Positions 18,916-29,798 are shown, counted from the stretch's first letter. The stretch: 64,000 bases of DNA from Psychrobacter immobilis (GCA_904846265.1 CAJHAA010000002.1:62001-126000), one strand, 5' to 3'. Numbers and translations: made by a program. Notes: generated by a model not told the origin, from the sequence alone.

Positions 18916-19411
18916 ATTCTATTCCTTATGAGTAACGATTTTTCACAATTACTTTTAATAATCGTTTTTAAGTATGTATTTCTATTATTTAATATTAGGG
19001 TATATTGAGCGTCAAAGCCTCATTTTACAATCATTGTGATGATCATAGTAAAACTATATGCTTGGTAACTGATTATTTATAAGTAACGAACTACTTATAA
19101 ATAGAAGTACAAGTGTACTGTGAGTTATGGCACATGATAACGTATCGAGCGTCCAAAATCTTTGTACAAGTGCAAAATAACGACAAAATCGCGCTTGCTG
19201 TCTAAAGTTATCTATAAAGACTATTTGGCTTAAGACAGCTTGTATAATGGTATCAATCATACATTAAGTGATACTTTTGGATACAAAATTTGTGATTGCG
19301 ATAACATTGTTCGCACTGACATCGATTATAGTGATTGACTAGAATGGCACATCTATTATTATAAATCGCTTACAATAAAACAAAATTACTCATCACATTA
19401 AGGACATCACG
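18916..19411. other. Intergenic region between fabB and the EcsC-family gene
   Basis: About 500 bases, divergent genes on both sides, therefore expected to hold two promoters. The one clear structure is a perfect 12-base inverted repeat, TATTTATAAGTA (19074-19085) and TACTTATAAATA (19092-19103), with a six-base loop. A TATAAT at 19243-19248 has no matching -35 box at the proper distance. Confidence 0.6.
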
Positions 19412-20605
19412 ATGGCGAAGCGTAGCACTCTCTCTAAAGGTATCACTACCGTTGGCTCTTTTACTCGCAATAATCTAGAGCGCATGGGCGCTATGATTGA
19501 TAGCATGAATGCTAAGACGGGAAAACCGCGTCAATACAAAGCAGTCAACTTAGGCGATGAAGACTATCAGCAGGATTTATTCCGTGAGCAAACGCTAAAA
19601 GCCACTCAGCAATTATTAGGGCCACGTTTTGCCACTTATGGTAAATATGCCAAAAAAGTAGTGCCAAACAGTTTTTTTCAGTCGACGGTCGATAGCGCTT
19701 TTGCACAAGTGGCAAACCTTGCTTCTAACTGGAGTCAGATCGATTTACCTAATGAGCATCGTTTCGCCAATATCGCAAGCTTAGATGATGAAGAGCGTTA
19801 TGCATTAGCCACTGATATCGCCAATCAAAATCGTGCATTGGCAACGATAGGGGGCCTAACAGGTTTGGCTGGGCTTCCTGGTCTGCTGGCTGATACGCTT
19901 TGGCTTTTATTGGTATCATTACGTACCGTCTATCAGTTGGGTGCTGTCTACAATAAACCCCTCACAGGTAAACAAGGCGTTAAAATGGCTTATGAGCTGC
20001 TAGCGAATGCTGATCTGAGCAAGATGCAAGAAAAACAAGCATTGCTAGCAGGTATTGGTATCGGCAAAGGCTTATTGGATAATGCCCAAAGCAGTGGTCT
20101 ACACAATGAGCTAAAAAACCTAGGTCTAAAGGATAAAAACGTCAACTTTTATGCAGAACAAGTTGACAGCATTGCCAGTCAGGTCGGTATTGACCTGGAT
20201 AAAATCAATTTAACATGGATACGCAAATTCTTACCAGTTACCGCTGTTATCGTTGGTATGCGCTACAACAGCCAGCTCATTGATGAAGTGATTGGCGTGG
20301 CTCAAGCGACTTTTGCCCCAGAAGCCAAACTTGCCAATCGTGCAATCACTGATGATAGCGGTAATGAAGCTAAGGTAAACAAAACAGCTGACAATGACAA
20401 GCAGCAAGATGCTGAGAAAGAGTCAAGCAAGGATACCGATAGCAAGAAAGATACTGCTGAAGAAAAAAATAACCATCAAGAAGCTGATGAAAAGGTCGTG
20501 AAAGAAACGCAGAAAGACGACAATGACGATAATAACAAGCAAGGCAGTCAGAACAAATCCTCTGACAGCAAATCAAACAAGACGGCTAACAAGAAAAGCA
20601 AATAA
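19412..20605 (+). CDS. EcsC family protein
   Basis: A 397-residue protein with an EcsC-like domain over about residues 60-300. The hydrophobic stretch LATIGGLTGLAGLPGLLADTL is characteristic of the family. EcsC proteins are associated with membranes but have no established biochemical activity. Residues from about 310 to the end form a highly charged, low-complexity tail of Lys, Asp, Glu, Asn and Gln, likely disordered. AAGGA precedes the ATG by about nine bases. It appears to be monocistronic. Confidence 0.82.
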   Translation: MAKRSTLSKGITTVGSFTRNNLERMGAMIDSMNAKTGKPRQYKAVNLGDEDYQQDLFREQTLKATQQLLGPRFATYGKYAKKVVPNSFFQSTVDSAFAQVANLASNWSQIDLPNEHRFANIASLDDEERYALATDIANQNRALATIGGLTGLAGLPGLLADTLWLLLVSLRTVYQLGAVYNKPLTGKQGVKMAYELLANADLSKMQEKQALLAGIGIGKGLLDNAQSSGLHNELKNLGLKDKNVNFYAEQVDSIASQVGIDLDKINLTWIRKFLPVTAVIVGMRYNSQLIDEVIGVAQATFAPEAKLANRAITDDSGNEAKVNKTADNDKQQDAEKESSKDTDSKKDTAEEKNNHQEADEKVVKETQKDDNDDNNKQGSQNKSSDSKSNKTANKKSK

Positions 20606-20695
20606 GAGCGTCTAAACAATCAGACTTAAGTGTTACTTTTCTTAAGACAGCTTATATCATAGAAGGATTATGAGCTGGATATCTACTGCTAATTT

Positions 20696-20741
20696 TGGCG
20701 ATATTATCTTCTTTCTCTTGAAAAACAAGATAATATCGCCA
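20696..20741. repeat. Perfect 15-base inverted repeat
   Basis: TGGCGATATTATCTT (20696-20710) and its exact complement AAGATAATATCGCCA (20727-20741), with a 16-base loop. It lies 90 bases after the EcsC-family stop. The right arm is followed by TTTAGTA, not a proper T tract, so it is either a weak terminator or a protein-binding palindrome. Confidence 0.75.
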
Positions 20742-20931
20742 TTTAGTACTCATAAATTGCTATTTATTTATAGTCAAACATTCTATTTAAATCGTTCGTA
20801 ATGCTACTTTCGATATACTGTATGACAATCTACTTTTTAGCTGATTTTTAACTAAAAATAGATAAAGTGTTATAGTAGTAGGGTGAATGCATATCTATCA
20901 AATGTTGTAAAGTGCAATCACGCATAAGTGG

Positions 20932-20960
20932 TTGAAATAGCAGCAACAACTCTTTATAAT
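20932..20960 (+). promoter_or_regulatory. Sigma-70-type promoter of the rpsL operon
   Basis: TTGAAA (20932-20937) and a perfect TATAAT (20955-20960) with 17-base spacing, about 100 bases before the rpsL start. This is the best promoter match in the window and fits a highly expressed ribosomal-protein operon. Confidence 0.8.
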
Positions 20961-21063
20961 ACACTGTCCTAAAAATGGGTGTACCAAAATCTGTCATTAA
21001 AGTCAGATGGATGGTGCGTTTCCCCATTTTTTTGTTTTATACCAAACGGGAGAAGGATGCCTC

Positions 21064-21438
21064 ATGGCAACAACTAACCAATTGATTCGTAAAGGTCGCA
21101 AAACCATCAAGGAAAAGTCAAAAGTTCCTGCGTTGGAAGCGTGCCCACAACGTCGTGGTGTATGTACTCGCGTATATACTACTACCCCTAAAAAACCTAA
21201 CTCAGCCATGCGTAAAGTATGTCGTGTACGTTTGACTTCAGGCTATGAAGTATCAAGCTATATTGGCGGCGAAGGTCATAACCTACAAGAGCACAGTGTT
21301 GTTCTTATCCGTGGTGGTCGTGTAAAAGATCTACCAGGTGTACGTTATCACACCGTTCGTGGTGCATTAGATTGCGCAGGCGTTAAAGACCGTAAGCAAG
21401 GTCGCTCTAAATATGGTGCTAAGAAGCCTAAAGTTTAA
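21064..21438 (+). CDS. rpsL: 30S ribosomal protein S12
   Basis: Decoding-centre ribosomal protein, 124 residues from the ATG at 21064, which follows GGGAGAAGG. An upstream in-frame ATG adds 19 residues not found in S12 and is rejected. The streptomycin-contact motifs [11 protein letters not shown] and [13 protein letters not shown] are unaltered, so no classic rpsL resistance substitution is present. It heads the rpsL-rpsG-fusA-tuf string. Confidence 0.98.
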   Translation: MATTNQLIRKGRKTIKEKSKVPALEACPQRRGVCTRVYTTTPKKPNSAMRKVCRVRLTSGYEVSSYIGGEGHNLQEHSVVLIRGGRVKDLPGVRYHTVRGALDCAGVKDRKQGRSKYGAKKPKV

Positions 21439-21644
21439 TAACTAATCGTTATTAGCTAAACTTTTTTATACCAAACATTAACTGTGCATGGGTCTGGTGT
21501 TGACAGTATTATTAAATTAGTAATTCACTGTTAAAACATACCGCCGTGCAGTAAGGCTGACTGACAACTCGATATAACGCCATCCAATATTAATTGGTGC
21601 GAGATTGTGAATGTCAGACACTCCTGAAGAAAAGGATTATTATT

Positions 21645-22118
21645 ATGCCAAGACGTCGCGTCGTTGCTACCCGTGAGATCCTACCGGATCCTAAGTTTGG
21701 TAGCCAAACTGTTGCAAAATTCATCAACCATGTAATGAGTCATGGTAAAAAATCTACTGCTGAGCGTATCGTTTACGGTGCACTTGAAACAGTAAGCGAA
21801 AAACGTAAAATCGAAGATCCAGTATCTTTCTTCGAAGAAGTTTTAGAAAATGTACGCCCAATGGTAGAAGTGAAAGCTCGCCGCGTTGGTGGTGCAACCT
21901 ACCAAGTACCAATGGAAGTACGCCCCTCCCGTCGTACTGCCTTGGCTATGCGTTGGTTAGCTGAAGCTGCTGCTAAGCGTTCTGAAAAATCAATGGCTTT
22001 GCGTTTGGCTGGCGAATTGAATGATGCTGCTGATGGCAAAGGCGCTGCTATGAAAAAGCGTGACGAAGTTCACCGCATGGCAGATGCTAACAAAGCGTTC
22101 TCTCATTACCGCTTCTAA
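21645..22118 (+). CDS. rpsG: 30S ribosomal protein S7
   Basis: Primary 16S rRNA-binding protein that nucleates the head of the small subunit, 157 residues. It begins [17 protein letters not shown] at the ATG at 21645, preceded by AAAGGA; the upstream in-frame extension of 17 residues is not S7-like. [18 protein letters not shown] and ALRWLAEAA-type motifs are present. The 206-base gap from rpsL could hold the S7 autoregulatory site known in enteric bacteria, though I did not match a specific structure to it. Confidence 0.98.
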   Translation: MPRRRVVATREILPDPKFGSQTVAKFINHVMSHGKKSTAERIVYGALETVSEKRKIEDPVSFFEEVLENVRPMVEVKARRVGGATYQVPMEVRPSRRTALAMRWLAEAAAKRSEKSMALRLAGELNDAADGKGAAMKKRDEVHRMADANKAFSHYRF

Positions 22119-22463
22119 GCTACTGTTTATTAGTAGTAGCTTTAGATTAGCTGGCTGAAGTCAGCTAATCTTACATTGTTATTTATTCTATTGATTGCCG
22201 CCATCGTTTATCTTGTTGTAAGTAGTTTTTGACTATCAACAACGAGATGGCGGACATCTATCAAGATGTCTCTCTTAATTAAGTATGCTTGTCACAAGAG
22301 AGCATCCCAAATCTGATGCCGCACTATTCTTAGTATTTGCTCTTTTTTTGTCCGTATTAGGCTCAATAATCAGTAAGTAATATGAAGCTGACCGCTTTGT
22401 CATAGAGTATGAGGTAGAGACACAATACATTATTATATACACGACTTTTCCTAGGAAAACACT
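22119..22463 (+). promoter_or_regulatory. Structured rpsG-fusA intergenic region
   Basis: This 345-base gap holds four inverted repeats in a row. First, the AAGCTACT/AGTAGCTT pair around 22117-22142. Second, GATTAGCTG (22145-22153) with CAGCTAATC (22162-22170). Third, a compound stem in which CCGCCATC (22198-22205) pairs with GATGGCGG (22246-22253) and TTGTTGT with ACAACGA inside it. Fourth, GACATCT (22253-22259) with AGATGTC (22264-22270). None has a T tract. In enteric bacteria this gap is short, so the content here is unusual; it may control fusA or process the transcript. Confidence 0.6.
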
Positions 22464-24590
22464 ATGGCTCGTAAAACTCCCCTAAAACGCTATCGCAACA
22501 TTGGTATCTCAGCGCACATCGATGCTGGTAAGACAACCACTACTGAGCGTGTTTTATTTTATACCGGTGTTAGTCACAAACTTGGTGAAGTACATGATGG
22601 CGCAGCCACTATGGACTGGATGGAGCAAGAACAAGAGCGCGGTATTACTATTACCTCAGCAGCGACAACTTGTTTTTGGTCAGGTATGGCAAAACAGTTT
22701 GACGAACATCGTATCAATATCATTGACACCCCAGGTCACGTTGACTTCACGATCGAAGTTGAACGTTCTATGCGTGTACTTGATGGCGCTTGCATGGTTT
22801 ACTGTGCAGTAGGCGGCGTTCAGCCACAGTCTGAGACCGTATGGCGTCAGGCAAATAAATATAAAGTTCCACGTCTTGCATTTGTAAACAAAATGGATCG
22901 CGTTGGTGCTGACTTCTATCGTGTTATTGAGCAGATCAAAACTCGTCTAGGTGGTAATCCTGTGCCATTGGTTATTCCAATTGGTAAAGAAGATGACTTC
23001 GAAGGCGTTATCGATCTAGTTACGATGAAAGCTCTTTATTGGGATGAAGCATCTCAAGGTATGGAGTTTGAAGAGCGCGAAATCCCAGCTGAACTACAAG
23101 AAAAAGCAGAAGAGTATCGTGAGATTCTTGTAGAAAATGCGGCTGAAGCAACAGAAGAATTGATGAATGAGTATCTAGAAAATGGCGAGTTGTCTGTAGA
23201 GCAGATCAACGTTGCTATTCGTCAATTGACTATTGATAACCAAATCATTCCATTACTTTGTGGTACTGCCTTTAAAAACAAAGGTGTACAAAAGATGTTG
23301 GATGCGGTTATTCAGTATCTTCCAGCACCAATGGATGTACCTGCTATTAAAGGTATCCTTGATGACAAAGATGAAACTGAAGGCACTCGTGAAGCGTCAG
23401 ATGAAGCGCCATTCTCAGCTTTAGCATTTAAAATTATGAATGACAAATTCGTTGGTAACTTAACCTTCGTTCGTGTTTATTCAGGTGTTTTAACGCAAGG
23501 CAGCAGCGTTTATAACCCAGTTAAAATGAAGCGTGAGCGCGTTGGTCGTATCGTACAGATGATGGCTAACTCTCAAGAAGAGTTGCAAGAAATCCGTACT
23601 GGTGATATCGCTGCATTGGTCGGTATGAAAGACGTAACGACTGGTGATACGCTATGTGATGAGCAAAATGTTATCACGCTTGAGCGCATGGAATTTCCAA
23701 ATCCAGTTATCAGCCTAGCGGTTGAACCTAAGACCAAAGCTGACCAAGAAAGAATGTCAATCGCTTTAGGTCGTTTGGCGAAAGAAGATCCATCGTTCCG
23801 TGTACACACTGACGAAGAATCTGGTCAGACAATCATCAGTGGTATGGGTGAGTTGCATCTAGAGATTCTTGTTGATCGTATGAAGCGTGAGTTTAACGTT
23901 GAAGCGAACATCGGTGCGCCGCAGGTTGCTTATCGTGAAACGATTCGTAACACGGTTGAGCAAGAAGGCAAATTCGTACGTCAGACTGGTGGTCGTGGTA
24001 AATTCGGTCACGTTTGGTTACGTCTTGAGCCACTTGATCCAGCGGGCGATACTGAATATGAATTCGCTGAAGAAGTTGTTGGTGGTACTGTACCGAAAGA
24101 ATTCCATGGTGCTGTTGATAAAGGTATCCGAGAACGCATGAAAAATGGCGTACTTGCTGGTTATCCAGTGGTTGGCGTAAAAGCGACCTTGTATGACGGT
24201 TCTTACCATGACGTCGACTCGGACGAGCTATCATTTAAGATGGCTGGTTCTATGGCATTCAGAAAAGGCTTCATGGCAGCAGATCCAGCGCTACTTGAGC
24301 CAATCATGAAAGTTGAAGTTGAAACGCCTGAAGATTATATGGGCGATATCATGGGCGATCTTAACCGTCGTCGTGGTTTGGTACAAGGTATGGAAGACCT
24401 ACCTGGCGGTACTAAGCAGATCCGTGCCGAAGTACCATTAGCAGAAATGTTTGGTTATGCCACACAAATGCGCTCAATGTCACAAGGCCGTGCTACTTAT
24501 TCAATGGAATTCCAAAAGTACGCTGAGATTCCAAAATCAGTTGCTGCTGACATCATCTCTAAATTCAACAATAAAGATGATGACGAGTAA
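22464..24590 (+). CDS. fusA: Elongation factor G
   Basis: Ribosome-dependent GTPase catalysing translocation and, with RRF, recycling. At 708 residues it is full length. The G-domain P-loop AHIDAGKTT lies at residues 17-25, DTPGHVDFT and [10 protein letters not shown] follow, and the domain IV/V regions RETIRN and [22 protein letters not shown] are present. AGGAAA lies about seven bases before the ATG. It sits between rpsG and tuf, as in the str operon. Confidence 0.98.
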   Translation: MARKTPLKRYRNIGISAHIDAGKTTTTERVLFYTGVSHKLGEVHDGAATMDWMEQEQERGITITSAATTCFWSGMAKQFDEHRINIIDTPGHVDFTIEVERSMRVLDGACMVYCAVGGVQPQSETVWRQANKYKVPRLAFVNKMDRVGADFYRVIEQIKTRLGGNPVPLVIPIGKEDDFEGVIDLVTMKALYWDEASQGMEFEEREIPAELQEKAEEYREILVENAAEATEELMNEYLENGELSVEQINVAIRQLTIDNQIIPLLCGTAFKNKGVQKMLDAVIQYLPAPMDVPAIKGILDDKDETEGTREASDEAPFSALAFKIMNDKFVGNLTFVRVYSGVLTQGSSVYNPVKMKRERVGRIVQMMANSQEELQEIRTGDIAALVGMKDVTTGDTLCDEQNVITLERMEFPNPVISLAVEPKTKADQERMSIALGRLAKEDPSFRVHTDEESGQTIISGMGELHLEILVDRMKREFNVEANIGAPQVAYRETIRNTVEQEGKFVRQTGGRGKFGHVWLRLEPLDPAGDTEYEFAEEVVGGTVPKEFHGAVDKGIRERMKNGVLAGYPVVGVKATLYDGSYHDVDSDELSFKMAGSMAFRKGFMAADPALLEPIMKVEVETPEDYMGDIMGDLNRRRGLVQGMEDLPGGTKQIRAEVPLAEMFGYATQMRSMSQGRATYSMEFQKYAEIPKSVAADIISKFNNKDDDE

Positions 24591-24649
24591 GTAATCGTCT
24601 ATTAAATATGACAATGTAGCTATTATCTCTATGTTGTCATAGAAGAATA

Positions 24650-24699
24650 CGCCAATAATTGGTTAAAAGACTTGTTATTGGCGGTGATTTTCTTATAAT
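24650..24699 (+). promoter_or_regulatory. Hairpin and probable promoter upstream of tuf
   Basis: CGCCAATAA (24650-24658) pairs perfectly with TTATTGGCG (24675-24683) over a 16-base loop. Inside it begins a promoter-like pair, TTGTTA (24672-24677) and TATAAT (24694-24699) with 16-base spacing. The -35 box therefore overlaps the right arm. The tuf start lies 116 bases after the -10 box. Either the hairpin ends fusA transcription or it tunes the tuf promoter. Confidence 0.5.
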
Positions 24700-24814
24700 A
24701 TCTGCACATTAGTATGTGTACCCTTTTAACAATTATCTTAATGTGGTCAAGATCGTCTTTGTTATCGTATTTATACGAGCTTAGCATTTGACCCCAAAAA
24801 AAGAGGAAATACCC

Positions 24815-26005
<1,191 letters not shown>

Positions 26006-26042
26006 TCTATTAGTCTCAGTAATGAGCTTGTAAGTTAGTCAT

Positions 26043-26076
26043 AAAAAGCCATCCTTGTTTAAGGGTGGCTTTTTTT
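26043..26076 (+). terminator. Terminator of tuf
   Basis: GCCATCC (26048-26054) pairs with GGGTGGC (26063-26069, one wobble), flanked by five A before and seven T after. Confidence 0.92.
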
Positions 26077-26338
26077 AGATTAAATGATCAGGAAATATGG
26101 TTATTCTTCAGTAGTATGATCAAACCTTTCGTTATCTTATCCAACATAATTAGCCAGTTATACCTATAACGTTTATAATTTACTTTCCAATCTATTGTAA
26201 TTCTAAGCGGAGCTTGCTATATTAACGCTGCTTCTTATTAGTCGCTTGTATCTTCATTTTGTTAAAGTAATGATGATTCAATAGCACATCCAAATAAGAG
26301 TAAAACTAGGTAAAAGTAATAATTTTACCGCTAAAGGC

Positions 26339-26366
26339 TTGCATTTTATATCAAATATTGTATAAT
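26339..26366 (+). promoter_or_regulatory. Promoter of the tRNA-Trp-secE-nusG unit
   Basis: TTGCAT (26339-26344) and TATAAT (26361-26366) with 16-base spacing, 19 bases before the mature tRNA 5' end. Confidence 0.75.
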
Positions 26367-26384
26367 GCTGTCCTTTACACCCAT

Positions 26385-26460
26385 AGGCGATTGGCTCAAT
26401 TGGTAGAGCATCGGTCTCCAAAACCGAGGGTTGTAGGTTCGAGTCCTACATCGCCTGCCA
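26385..26460 (+). tRNA. tRNA-Trp (anticodon CCA)
   Basis: A 76-base cloverleaf. The acceptor arm AGGCGAT pairs with ATCGCCT, the anticodon stem TCGGT with ACCGA around CTCCAAA (anticodon CCA at 26418-26420), and the T stem GTAGG with CCTAC around TTCGAGT. The 3' GCCA (discriminator G and CCA) is encoded. A tRNA-Trp immediately before secE and nusG is a conserved arrangement in gammaproteobacteria such as Pseudomonas. Confidence 0.97.
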
Positions 26461-26511
26461 TCTTCTTATCACATCTTTGTTATACCTCACCATCTCCGAA
26501 GCGAGTTCTTT

Positions 26512-27000
26512 ATGAGCAATGATCAAGATAACCTCGAGACTAAGTTATCTGATGCCAAGGCGGGTGCTGGTGGAATGCTGTCTAAAGGTAAGCACATCTC
26601 AGCGGGCAATCAAACAACTGCTGTTGAAGTGGCTAAAACAGGCTCAATAAAAGATGTGGTACTGTGGCTACTTGCCGCAGCAGTATTAATCGGGGCGACG
26701 TTAGTTAATCAGTATTTACCTGGCTATTGGCAACCTGCCAATGATGTCTGGGTACGTATTGGTATTATCGTTGCCCTTATTGTATTCGCCTTAGTATGCT
26801 TGGCATTAACGCATCAAGGCCGCGCTTTTAAAATATTACTGAAAGACGCTGCTGTTGAATTGCGCCGAGTGACATGGCCAGGTAAAGATGAAACGTTTCA
26901 ATATACCTGGCAGGTCATTGTCATGATTGCCATTGTTGGTTTTTTAGTTTGGTTATTAGATAACTTTTTCAATTGGTTCGTTGGCATCTTTATTGGTTAG
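26512..27000 (+). CDS. secE: Preprotein translocase subunit SecE
   Basis: Essential clamp subunit of the SecYEG protein-export channel in the inner membrane. Three membrane segments are predicted at about residues 47-67, 81-100 and 136-158. The conserved cytoplasmic amphipathic helix and hinge appear as ELRRVTWPGKDETFQYTWQV. The protein of 162 residues carries a hydrophilic N-terminal extension of about 45 residues, compared with about 127 in E. coli. It is followed 57 bases later by nusG. Confidence 0.96.
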   Translation: MSNDQDNLETKLSDAKAGAGGMLSKGKHISAGNQTTAVEVAKTGSIKDVVLWLLAAAVLIGATLVNQYLPGYWQPANDVWVRIGIIVALIVFALVCLALTHQGRAFKILLKDAAVELRRVTWPGKDETFQYTWQVIVMIAIVGFLVWLLDNFFNWFVGIFIG

Positions 27001-27057
27001 TCGCACGTATTAGTGAGTCTTACCCCAAAATTTACTTATAATGATCAGGAGCGTGAT

Positions 27058-27588
27058 ATGCGTTGGTATATTGTCCAAGCGTTTTCAGGATATGAAAAGC
27101 AAGTACAGCGTTCATTAACTGATCGTATTAATCGTAGTGACTTTGCTGAATCATTCGGTGACGTATTGGTTCCTACTGAAGAAGTCGTCGAAATGAAAGA
27201 CGGCAAAAAGCGTAAGAGTGAGCGTAAGTTCTTTCCAGGTTATGTATTGATCCAGATGGAAATGAACGACAATACTTGGCACATCGTTAAAGAGTGCCCA
27301 CGTATTATGGGTTTCATCGGTGGCACACCTGAAACACCAGCGCCAATTACGCAAGTAGAAGCGGATCGTATTTTAAACCGTTTGAATCAGACTGAAACTG
27401 ACCCACGTCCTAAGACTCTATTTGAGCCGGGCGAAGAGCTGTTGGTTATCGATGGTCCATTTACTGACTTTAAAGGGTTGGTAGAAAAAGTGGATTACGA
27501 GAAGTCTAAACTACATTTAACGGTAAACGTATTTAATCGACCGACTCAGGTCGAGCTTGAATTTAGTAAAGTTGAGAAACTAGACTAA
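27058..27588 (+). CDS. nusG: Transcription termination/antitermination protein NusG
   Basis: Binds RNA polymerase to promote processive elongation and couples to Rho or to ribosomes via S10. From the ATG at 27058 it is 176-177 residues: [19 protein letters not shown] begins the NGN domain, and the C-terminal KOW domain shows [25 protein letters not shown] lies about eight bases before this ATG. A GTG at 27013 would add 15 residues not seen in NusG and is rejected. Confidence 0.97.
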   Translation: MRWYIVQAFSGYEKQVQRSLTDRINRSDFAESFGDVLVPTEEVVEMKDGKKRKSERKFFPGYVLIQMEMNDNTWHIVKECPRIMGFIGGTPETPAPITQVEADRILNRLNQTETDPRPKTLFEPGEELLVIDGPFTDFKGLVEKVDYEKSKLHLTVNVFNRPTQVELEFSKVEKLD

Positions 27589-27690
27589 ACAGCAGTATTT
27601 ATAAACACAGCATTCATCAACCGGGGAGCTGTTAGTCAAGAAGGTTTATACCACATTGATTTGGCGCTATTACCCAATTAGGAGAAAATC

Positions 27691-28122
27691 ATGGCTAAGA
27701 AGATTGATGGTTACATCAAACTACAAGTCCCTGCAGGCAAAGCAAATCCTTCACCACCGATTGGTCCAGCATTGGGTCAAAAAGGCGTGAACATCATGGC
27801 GTTCTGTAAAGAATTTAACGCTGCGACCTCAAACCAAGAGCCGGGTCTACCGATTCCTACTGAGATCACTGTATATAGCGATAAGTCTTTTACTTTCATC
27901 ATGAAGTCACCACCAGCTGCATACTTACTACGTAAGGCTGCTGGTATCGCTAAAGGTTCTGGTACACCAAATACCGCTAAAGTCGGTAAAGTTGACCGTG
28001 CACAACTAGAAGACATCGTTAAGACCAAAGATGCAGATTTAACTGCTGCTGATCTTGATGCTGCTGTTCGTACCATCGCTGGTACTGCACGTTCAATGGG
28101 TATTACCGTGGAGGGTGTGTAA
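27691..28122 (+). CDS. rplK: 50S ribosomal protein L11
   Basis: 143-residue protein of the GTPase-associated centre, binding 23S rRNA. The N-terminal Pro-rich motif [20 protein letters not shown] and the C-terminal [12 protein letters not shown] are typical. TAGGAG precedes the ATG. The stop codon is immediately followed by the rplA ATG (TAAATG), so the two are translationally coupled. In other bacteria L1 represses this pair through a site before rplK. Confidence 0.98.
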   Translation: MAKKIDGYIKLQVPAGKANPSPPIGPALGQKGVNIMAFCKEFNAATSNQEPGLPIPTEITVYSDKSFTFIMKSPPAAYLLRKAAGIAKGSGTPNTAKVGKVDRAQLEDIVKTKDADLTAADLDAAVRTIAGTARSMGITVEGV

Positions 28123-28824
28123 ATGAGCAAGCTAACCAAACGTCAAAAAGAAATTCAAAGCCGTATTGTACATGAAAAGCAGTATACAGTTGAAGAAGCG
28201 GTTCAAATCCTAAACGATTTGCCACCTCTTAAATTCAAAGAGTCAATTGATATTGCGATTAACTTGGGTGTTGACCCACGTAAATCTGATCAAGTGGTTC
28301 GTGGCGCTACCAACCTACCTGCTGGTACTGGTAAAACCAAACGCGTTGCTGTATTTGCTCAAGGTGCTGCTGCTGAAGCCGCCAAAGAAGCTGGTGCAGA
28401 TATCGTTGGTTTTGAAGACCTAGCAGAATCAATCAAAGCTGGTAACATGGACTTTGATATCGTTATTGCTGCTCCTGATGCAATGCGTGTTGTTGGTCAA
28501 CTAGGTACCATCCTAGGTCCACGTGGTCTAATGCCTAACCCTAAAGTCGGTACGGTTACGCCTAACGTTGCTGAAGCGGTTACTAACGCTAAAGCCGGTC
28601 AAGCACAGTATCGTGTAGACAAAGCAGGTATCATCCACACGACTATCGGTCAAGTTGGTTTTACTGCTGAGCAAGTAATCCAGAATGCTGAAGCACTGAT
28701 TGCAGATTTAAGACGTGCTAAGCCTGCTACTTCTAAAGGTACTTTCATTAAGAAAATTACCTTGTCTAGCACGATGGGTCCTGGTCTAAGTATTGATCCA
28801 GTTCCATATCGCACAGCAAAATAA
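28123..28824 (+). CDS. rplA: 50S ribosomal protein L1
   Basis: 233-residue protein of the L1 stalk, contacting the E-site tRNA, and translational repressor of rplK-rplA in other bacteria. [21 protein letters not shown] and [19 protein letters not shown] are strong family signatures. It begins directly after the rplK stop. A hairpin and a long leader separate it from rplJ. Confidence 0.98.
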   Translation: MSKLTKRQKEIQSRIVHEKQYTVEEAVQILNDLPPLKFKESIDIAINLGVDPRKSDQVVRGATNLPAGTGKTKRVAVFAQGAAAEAAKEAGADIVGFEDLAESIKAGNMDFDIVIAAPDAMRVVGQLGTILGPRGLMPNPKVGTVTPNVAEAVTNAKAGQAQYRVDKAGIIHTTIGQVGFTAEQVIQNAEALIADLRRAKPATSKGTFIKKITLSSTMGPGLSIDPVPYRTAK

Positions 28825-28834
28825 TTATATATGT

Positions 28835-29270
28835 GCCTTTATTTGACGATTTTAAATAAAGGCTGCAAAAATATTTTAAAGAATTAGGTCAGCGTAGCAA
28901 ACGCTATGCTGTCTAAGACCGTAGGTAGAAAGCAGTTTTACGTTTTTATTAATTTTTTTCGGATCATTAGTAATAACAACGAGCTGCTTTTGTTAATCGA
29001 CGAAAGATGAAAATCTTAGTTGTCCTACGCAGACGGTGACCCACCCAGTTGTTGATAAGAGCCGATAGTTCAATCTATCACTTGATGTCATTCTGATAAC
29101 GGTGCCGTAATCAGTCGTTATGAGTATATTTATTTTTAATAAATATGCTGATAACGTGTCGTATCAAGTCAGTCTAAGCGATTCGTTTAATTATTGAATG
29201 CCAATGCTTAAAAGCTTAGGTTTAAATGATTAAATATTCAGCTGATTGATAAGATTAAAGGAGTCAACTT
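28835..29270 (+). promoter_or_regulatory. rplJ leader, probable L10(L12)4 autoregulatory region
   Basis: The 446-base gap between rplA and rplJ. It opens with a perfect 10-base stem, GCCTTTATTT (28835-28844) and AAATAAAGGC (28854-28863). Further on, AGACCGTAGGT near 28917 and TCCTACGCAGACGGT near 29022 are complementary over CCGTAGG/CCTACG and resemble the L10 leader that binds the L10-L7/L12 complex to control rplJL in other gammaproteobacteria. Position and length match that element; the identity is inferred. Confidence 0.6.
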
Positions 29271-29798
29271 ATGGCATTAACGCTAGAGCAAAAACAACAA
29301 GTTGTGGCTGAAGTGTCTGAAGTTGCTGCTAATGCTTACTCAGCAGTAGCTGCCGAATATCATGGTATTGGTGTTGCAAAGCTTACTAAGCTGCGCGAAC
29401 AAGCCCGTGAAAAAGGCGTCGTTTTGAAAGTGGTAAAAAATACCCTAGCAAAACGTGCGTTTGAAGGCACTAAGTTTGAGAGCATGTCAGACCGTATGAC
29501 TGGTCCATTACTTTTGGCTTTCTCTATGGAAGATTTGGGATCTGCTGCTCGAGTTGTTTTCGAGTTCAGTAAAGATCACAAAGCTTTAGAGACCAAATTG
29601 GTATCAGTTGGTGGTGTTGTTTATGGTCCAGAAGAGCTAGAGCGCGTATCGAAGCTACCAACTCGCGACGAAGCAATCTCTATTTTGATGGCTACTATGA
29701 ATGCACCAGTTACCAAGCTTGTTCAAACTATGAACGCTGTTCCTAGTAAGCTTGTTCGCACGGTAGCAGCAATCAAAGACGCAAAAGAAGCGGCATAA
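29271..29798 (+). CDS. rplJ: 50S ribosomal protein L10
   Basis: Base of the L7/L12 stalk and, with L12, translational repressor of its own mRNA. 175 residues, beginning ALTLEQKQQVVAEVSEVA, with the core GVVLKVVKNTLAKRAFEG and a C-terminal helix that binds L12 dimers. AAAGGAG lies about eight bases before the ATG. rplL follows 126 bases later. Confidence 0.98.
   Translation: MALTLEQKQQVVAEVSEVAANAYSAVAAEYHGIGVAKLTKLREQAREKGVVLKVVKNTLAKRAFEGTKFESMSDRMTGPLLLAFSMEDLGSAARVVFEFSKDHKALETKLVSVGGVVYGPEELERVSKLPTRDEAISILMATMNAPVTKLVQTMNAVPSKLVRTVAAIKDAKEAA

Noticed and set aside
21007..21063. 19-codon N-terminal extension of S12
   Set aside because: S12 starts at [11 protein letters not shown]; the region upstream is the leader and includes the ribosome-binding site.
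21064..21438. Possible streptomycin-resistance substitution in rpsL
   Set aside because: Both Lys-containing motifs (TPKKPNS and GGRVKDLPG) are unaltered.
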